Positions 60,332 to 64,000 of a stretch of DNA of 64,000 bases are shown here, piece by piece. Numbering within the stretch: the first letter of the stretch is position 1; each line of letters starts with the position of its first letter. The DNA comes from Isoetes taiwanensis (Eukaryota; Streptophyta; Lycopodiopsida; Isoetales; Isoetaceae), in assembly GCA_021234155.1 (NCBI GenBank), contig JAJEKV010000079.1, positions 1,740,789 through 1,804,788 of the forward strand, given 5' to 3'. The notes under the pieces are model-generated. The model did not search any database. It saw only the letters and a program-made list of their open reading frames with translations, and was not told the origin of the DNA. Both the position numbers and the translations under genes were made by a program.

Positions 60332-60741
60332 TCAATAGATATTATATTCAGCTTGAATGAGGTCTCCAATGGTAAGTTCATCCACTTTCCTTCTGCCGAA
60401 AATCTGAAGCCATTCATCAAGCTCCTGTACTGTGTGCATTGTTTTATTGAGTAAAGTGGTAACAATTATCCCCCTCTGCCTCTGCTCCCTGTCATACAGA
60501 TTCTTGAAGACCAGTTTCATGGCATTGTGCACCCATATACAACATCATCCGTCAGAATTTTCCTGATTGCCTTAGCTCGAACTATCTTCATCTTCAATGC
60601 AACCAGTTGATCTGCTATCTCACACCTGCTCAATTGCCCATCCATGTCATAGATCCGACCCGATCGTTGTTCTATTAACTTGTTCAGCTGAACTGTAAAT
60701 AACAACACAAAAATATTAGTATCTATAAATTTATCAGCCAT
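60332..60741 (-). pseudogene. Two overlapping frames between LINE ORF2 and its poly(A)
   Basis: The minus strand has a 74-codon frame (60517-60741; RSGRIYDMDGQLSRCEIADQ) followed by an overlapping 66-codon frame (60332-60532; MHNAMKLVFKNLYDREQRQR, ending near QAEYNIY). Both are rich in charged helix-like sequence and look like one coding stretch broken by a frameshift near 60525. An acceptor-like TTTACAG precedes the first at about 60697. I do not recognise the family. It could be a captured host exon or a LINE-specific C-terminal extension. Confidence 0.35.
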
Positions 60742-61600
60742 GGACCTTGATTATCCGAGGCCTGCAAATTGACCCCACTTTGTCCCACTGCTTATCATAT
60801 TCCATCCCCTTTTCCATTTTATGAGCAAGGGCTGTCTCTATCAATCTCCCCAGGAATTGTCCTTTTAACCAGCTCAGAGATGGGCCATGATGTTGAAAAG
60901 CTACCCTGTTTCGATGGATCCAAATACACCACAAAGCAATGGTTCTAATTGTCGCCACAAAGCTATCTCCTTCTTCCAAAAAATTCAGAAATTCACCTTC
61001 AGTTGATCCTGTTGCGAGATTAAGGAGCTGAATACTCCAATTCCAAAATTGGATAAGCCAAGGGCATTGAAAGATATGTAAAGGAGTTTCACTAGTACCA
61101 CACCTAAGACTGCAGGATTCATCAATGATATCTTGGAATTTAGCAGCTCTGGTATTGCAGGATAGACTCTGATTCAAAATAAGCCATCTGAAGATAACCA
61201 TCTTTCTTGGACAGTAAAGTTTCCGACCAATTTTAGCTATTTTAATAGCTTTTTTTTCCTGACAATTCCATTTAGTGGCCATCTTTAGTCTTGGTTTTTC
61301 TAGCAGCAAGGGGTAAACCCTGGATACTTTATACCCTGGTTTATTTTTAATTGTCCACACAGACTCTGCATCTTTCAAATTCTCAGCATTCGAAATTTTT
61401 GTCATTAGAGAATTGAAAATCTTCTTGTCTGTTCCTGTCCCTCCAACAATTGGCTTTAGTTCTTCCCAGGTCATCCATCTTTCCCCCCTTTGCAGATCAA
61501 ACAATGTCCTTAATCCTGCTCTATTCCAAACCTTCCTCTTAAGAAGCAAGGCCCATATGCCAGAAAAAATGGCAATTACCATTTTCCATATTGTCTTCTT
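60734..61600 (-). pseudogene. Plant L1-type LINE ORF2 C-terminal region with zf-RVT
   Basis: The LINE-like part of this frame runs from WNRAGLRTLFDLQRGERWMT to the stop at 60734. It contains RKMVIFRWLILNQSLSCNTR, then SCSLRCGTSETPLHIFQCPW, the Cys/His cluster of the zf-RVT domain found after the reverse transcriptase of plant L1 elements, then FWNWSIQLLNLA and TIALWCIWIHRNRVAF. The frame is open for nearly 290 codons, unusual among the relics here, so it decayed little. It is the continuation of 62161-62544, separated by the nested plus-strand fragment. Confidence 0.85.
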
Positions 61601-63092
61601 TCTCTCGCCTCCGCATTGAGACAGGACGTTGGGCTTGGGAAGCCACGAGAAAGGCTTTATCGGTGTTGCCAGCCGGCCATTGAGGATGAATGTCACGCCC
61701 TCGGATCTGCCCGGTGTTTGCCCATATCGAGAGGCGGTATGTTCGATTACTAGTGGCTGGCCAATCGTTGCATGAGTTATTGAATACGGCGTCAGTGGGT
61801 TTGTTGGGGTCATACCTCCAAGAGGTTATGGATGCACGGACTCAACTGTGTCCTCGGGACTGATATTGAACCCGTCCTATACAATTATGCGATGTGCCAA
61901 AGATACTTATTACTTGCTAAGGTTTTCCCTCGAAAACCCTTGGAGGGAGGGTTTTTAATCACACGAGAATATGCTTCTTTGCTCTCTTTTTGTTTGGTCC
62001 CATAGGCCAATCGGTCTCCGTGGACGCTAAAAAATCTATTCTATTCTAAAAAGGAGGGAGACCTCATTCCATGCCTCCAAAATTCTCCTCACTAATGGGG
62101 AGGTATGGCTACCTGTAGTAAATTGAATGAATACTAACTCAGGCAATTGATGTTCCATACTCATCCTTCCCAATCGGTTTTGACGCAAAGATCCAATACT
62201 TGGCATTCATTCTTTGGAGATTTGGAGCCATGAATGGCTCTCCATAATAGCTTCGCAGGTAGTGCCTGGGCCTGTTTAAACATATGTTTACATCCCAGCC
62301 CCCCTTCTTTCTTTAGCCTCACCAAATTGTGCCAAGCCACCTTATGATCTTTGTTCCAGATAAAATTCCTAATGGCAGTTTCTAATTGCTTGTAAGAAGC
62401 TTTGTCTGCTATTATGACAGATGAGAAATAGACATGTGTGCTAGTAATCACACTGTTTGCAATTTCAATTATGCCAGCCATAGATAGGGATGTAGGATAC
62501 TGTGACAATTTTTTTTTTATCCTGTTCACAAGTAGAGTAGGCACTATTTCGACCCTTCACAACAGATCCACGTTGAGAGCATGTCATAATTTAATAAAGA
62601 TCAAGTGATTGTCAACATGTCTACTAGTTTAATCACAAAAAAGATCAAATGACTATCAAGAGGACTTTTACCCCCAAAAGAAAATAAGGAAAGGCAAAAC
62701 TCAAGGTTGATGCCCACCCAGGAAGTTGAAGCATTGGCAAAGCATAAAGGCGGATGCCTTAGGATCCGAGCATTCTATTCATACACTTCCTGAGATTCTT
62801 GGAGAACCAATGTTATCAAAGGTAAACATACATGCATAAGCTAGAAATGCAGTTGCAAAATTGCTATGCACTTAATGGTGTTTAAGACAGTGGCAAGTTT
62901 TGGCAGAAGAAGCAAAAGAGCAGTCTTGTTCCTGGAGATTTGTCATCCTAAACCTTTCAAATGTGTTGAAAATATAACTAGTCCCCTCTGGACCTTAAAA
63001 TGGTTCTAATTCATAGCTTAGGACAAGATGAATATGGACACTTTTGGATTATAACATGCATTGTGATTGTAAATGTAAAATTGCAGATGACG
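61537..63092. repeat. Nested-LINE duplication, copy 2
   Basis: Direct partner of 58007-59283. Within it the plus-strand LINE fragment (about 61611-62050, ACAGGACGTTGGGCTTGGGA to ATTCTATTCT) interrupts the minus-strand LINE whose thumb is at 62161-62544. Its plus-strand fragment has several small deletions relative to copy 1. It also carries about 280 bp (62665-62945) that copy 1 lacks. Confidence 0.85.
62161..62544 (-). pseudogene. Plant L1-type LINE, RT thumb fragment (copy 2)
   Basis: A 127-codon frame with the same blocks as 58757-59053 (LSMAGIIEIANSVI, RNFIWNKDHKVAWHNLV, EGGLGCKHM), continuing further to ALPAKLLWRAIHGSKSPKNE, the next conserved helix of plant LINEs. In the original element it lay upstream of the zf-RVT region at 60734-61600; the 440-bp plus-strand insertion now lies between them. 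Confidence 0.85.
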
Positions 63093-63401
63093 TGGCGCCG
63101 GATTTGCTGCTGGGCTTTTTTCAGCCGGAAGTTTGATGCGACGGAAGATTGATGCAGCCGGAAATTTGATGCAGGAGATATTGGTGGTTTATAGAAGCAG
63201 GAAAACCACAGGGTCCGTTACAAATTTGCATTTGGCACCCAAGATCAATCAAGTCCCATTTGGCTATCCAAGATCAGTCTCTCTGAAGAGTAATTGTGCT
63301 CCACTATGTGGCATAAAATCTGTGTAATTCAAGTGCTGGACAAATTTCTACCTATATCCAGAAAAATCAAATGGAAACACAAAATGAAATAGTTAAGTCC
63401 A
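63093..63401. other. 3' flank of the terminal gene; no gene supported
   Basis: Contains a short AGCCGGAA..TTTGATGC repetition (63122-63170). The 64-codon plus-strand frame here lacks a motif. Confidence 0.4.
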
Positions 63402-63962
63402 TCAACGTCGAACAGTAGCAGAGCGATATTGGAAGAAAGGAATGCACATTCCGACATGTATGAGATGGACAGGTGCGTGGGCTGATAACGGGCTTCGCTT
63501 TTTACGTAAGCAAGCTTTAGACTCTGAAGCAGAACGTCCAAGCCAGGGGTCCACATTTCTGCAGATGGGCTTGTTTTCTACCTCGCTTGCCGATTTGCTT
63601 CTTTTCAGAAACTTTCTGAGCCCAAAAAAGGGCCTCCAAACACGTCTCTTTTTCTGCACTCTCTGCTCACAAATCTGCTGCTTACCATCTTTCTCAAAAT
63701 AATCAGCCAATGTTATAAGTGTAAGATCTGCTTTGTTGCAACAGGCCTGCTTGGCAGAAGGAGACTGCAGGAACCTGCTTTTGTAGAACAGCTCCTCTGC
63801 TTCCAGAATTAACGTGGTATCAAATTCCGCAGAGAATTCAAAATCCTCATCCTCATACACAAATTCACCATCATGCCTCTTGCTGTTTGATACAACAGCT
63901 TGGCAAAGCCATCTCAAGCTCAACTCTCCAACGCTCTCCATATTCAGCAGATCAAATGCCAA
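63402..63962 (-). CDS. Small plant protein, DUF1645/MAKR-like (tentative)
   Basis: A complete single-exon frame of 186 residues ending at 63402. Residues 36-60 (EDEDFEFSAEFDTTLILEAE, then ELFYKSRFLQ) resemble the acidic DFEF..A.ELFx.G.I block of plant DUF1645 and membrane-associated kinase regulator proteins. Residues 103-125 (KKRRVWRPFFGLRKFLKRSK, then SASEVE) resemble their basic R.W.F.....RSxS block. Both blocks are in the family's order and the length is in the usual range. Function in this group is poorly known; MAKR members act at the plasma membrane in hormone signalling. Only 38 bp lie upstream in the window, so the promoter is not visible and a longer N-terminus cannot be excluded. 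No transposon motif is present. Confidence 0.55.
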   Translation of the reverse strand: MAFDLLNMESVGELSLRWLCQAVVSNSKRHDGEFVYEDEDFEFSAEFDTTLILEAEELFYKSRFLQSPSAKQACCNKADLTLITLADYFEKDGKQQICEQRVQKKRRVWRPFFGLRKFLKRSKSASEVENKPICRNVDPWLGRSASESKACLRKKRSPLSAHAPVHLIHVGMCIPFFQYRSATVRR

Positions 63963-64000
63963 TAAGTATCTAATTCAAGTCTATTTAGGCTTTTGCAGCC

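Noticed and set aside
1-64000. CRISPR arrays, operons, phage or other prokaryotic systems
   Set aside because: Plant nuclear gene structure and retroelements throughout; no regularly spaced repeats with unique spacers were seen.
1-64000. Integrated viral (pararetrovirus or geminivirus) sequence
   Set aside because: No movement protein, coat protein or Rep-like motif was recognised; the reverse-transcriptase relics are all of LINE type, and the only other retroelement coding remnant is copia gag-protease.

Overview
The window is nuclear DNA of a land plant with a large, repeat-rich genome. Genes are few and far apart, the intergenic DNA is full of decayed retroelements, and the two best genes are plant-specific versions of their families: a PRP6/STABILIZED1 splicing factor with an N-terminal ubiquitin-like domain, and a REVEILLE-type SHAQKYF MYB with nine exons. 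I cannot name the species. The large intergenic distances and a LINE type uncommon in flowering plants would fit a fern or another non-seed plant, but that is a guess.

Layout: 1-3500 holds a pyrimidine-rich tract, a dead LINE reverse transcriptase (+) and a possible small inverted-repeat element. 4372-7431 (-) is the intronless PRP6/STA1 gene. 9433-20100 is gene-poor, with a decayed LTR (-), a 576-bp foldback element, several short tandem repeats, a 2.1-kb segment bounded by an inverted repeat, and a second copy of the foldback family. 20940-30906 is a decayed retrotransposon landscape: an LTR element in minus orientation (primer-binding site near 28108, possible polypurine tract near 21188), a LINE 3' fragment and tRNA-like SINE heads inside it, and a separate GC-rich 1.56-kb LTR at 29349-30906. 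32820-33470 (-) is another LINE relic. 34875-39162 (-) is the REVEILLE gene.

40930-42500 (+) is a further LTR of the same family with a clear primer-binding site. 42935-47530 contains two diverged copies of a non-coding repeat module around a stretch with a fragment of a WDR20-like WD40 gene. 51696-52323 (-) is the 3' part of a STRUBBELIG-family receptor kinase gene, cut off by a repeat insertion. 55600-57675 has copia gag/protease remnants and a second LTR family. 58007-63100 has two direct copies of a nested LINE-in-LINE arrangement. 63402-63962 (-) is a small single-exon gene with weak similarity to the DUF1645/MAKR type.

The intact genes (spliceosome factor, clock-type transcription factor, small plant-specific protein) are unrelated and form no pathway or cluster. 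I found no operon-like, CRISPR-like or otherwise new system. The most informative structures are the nested LINE duplication, the dispersed foldback family and the gene fragments lying between repeats.
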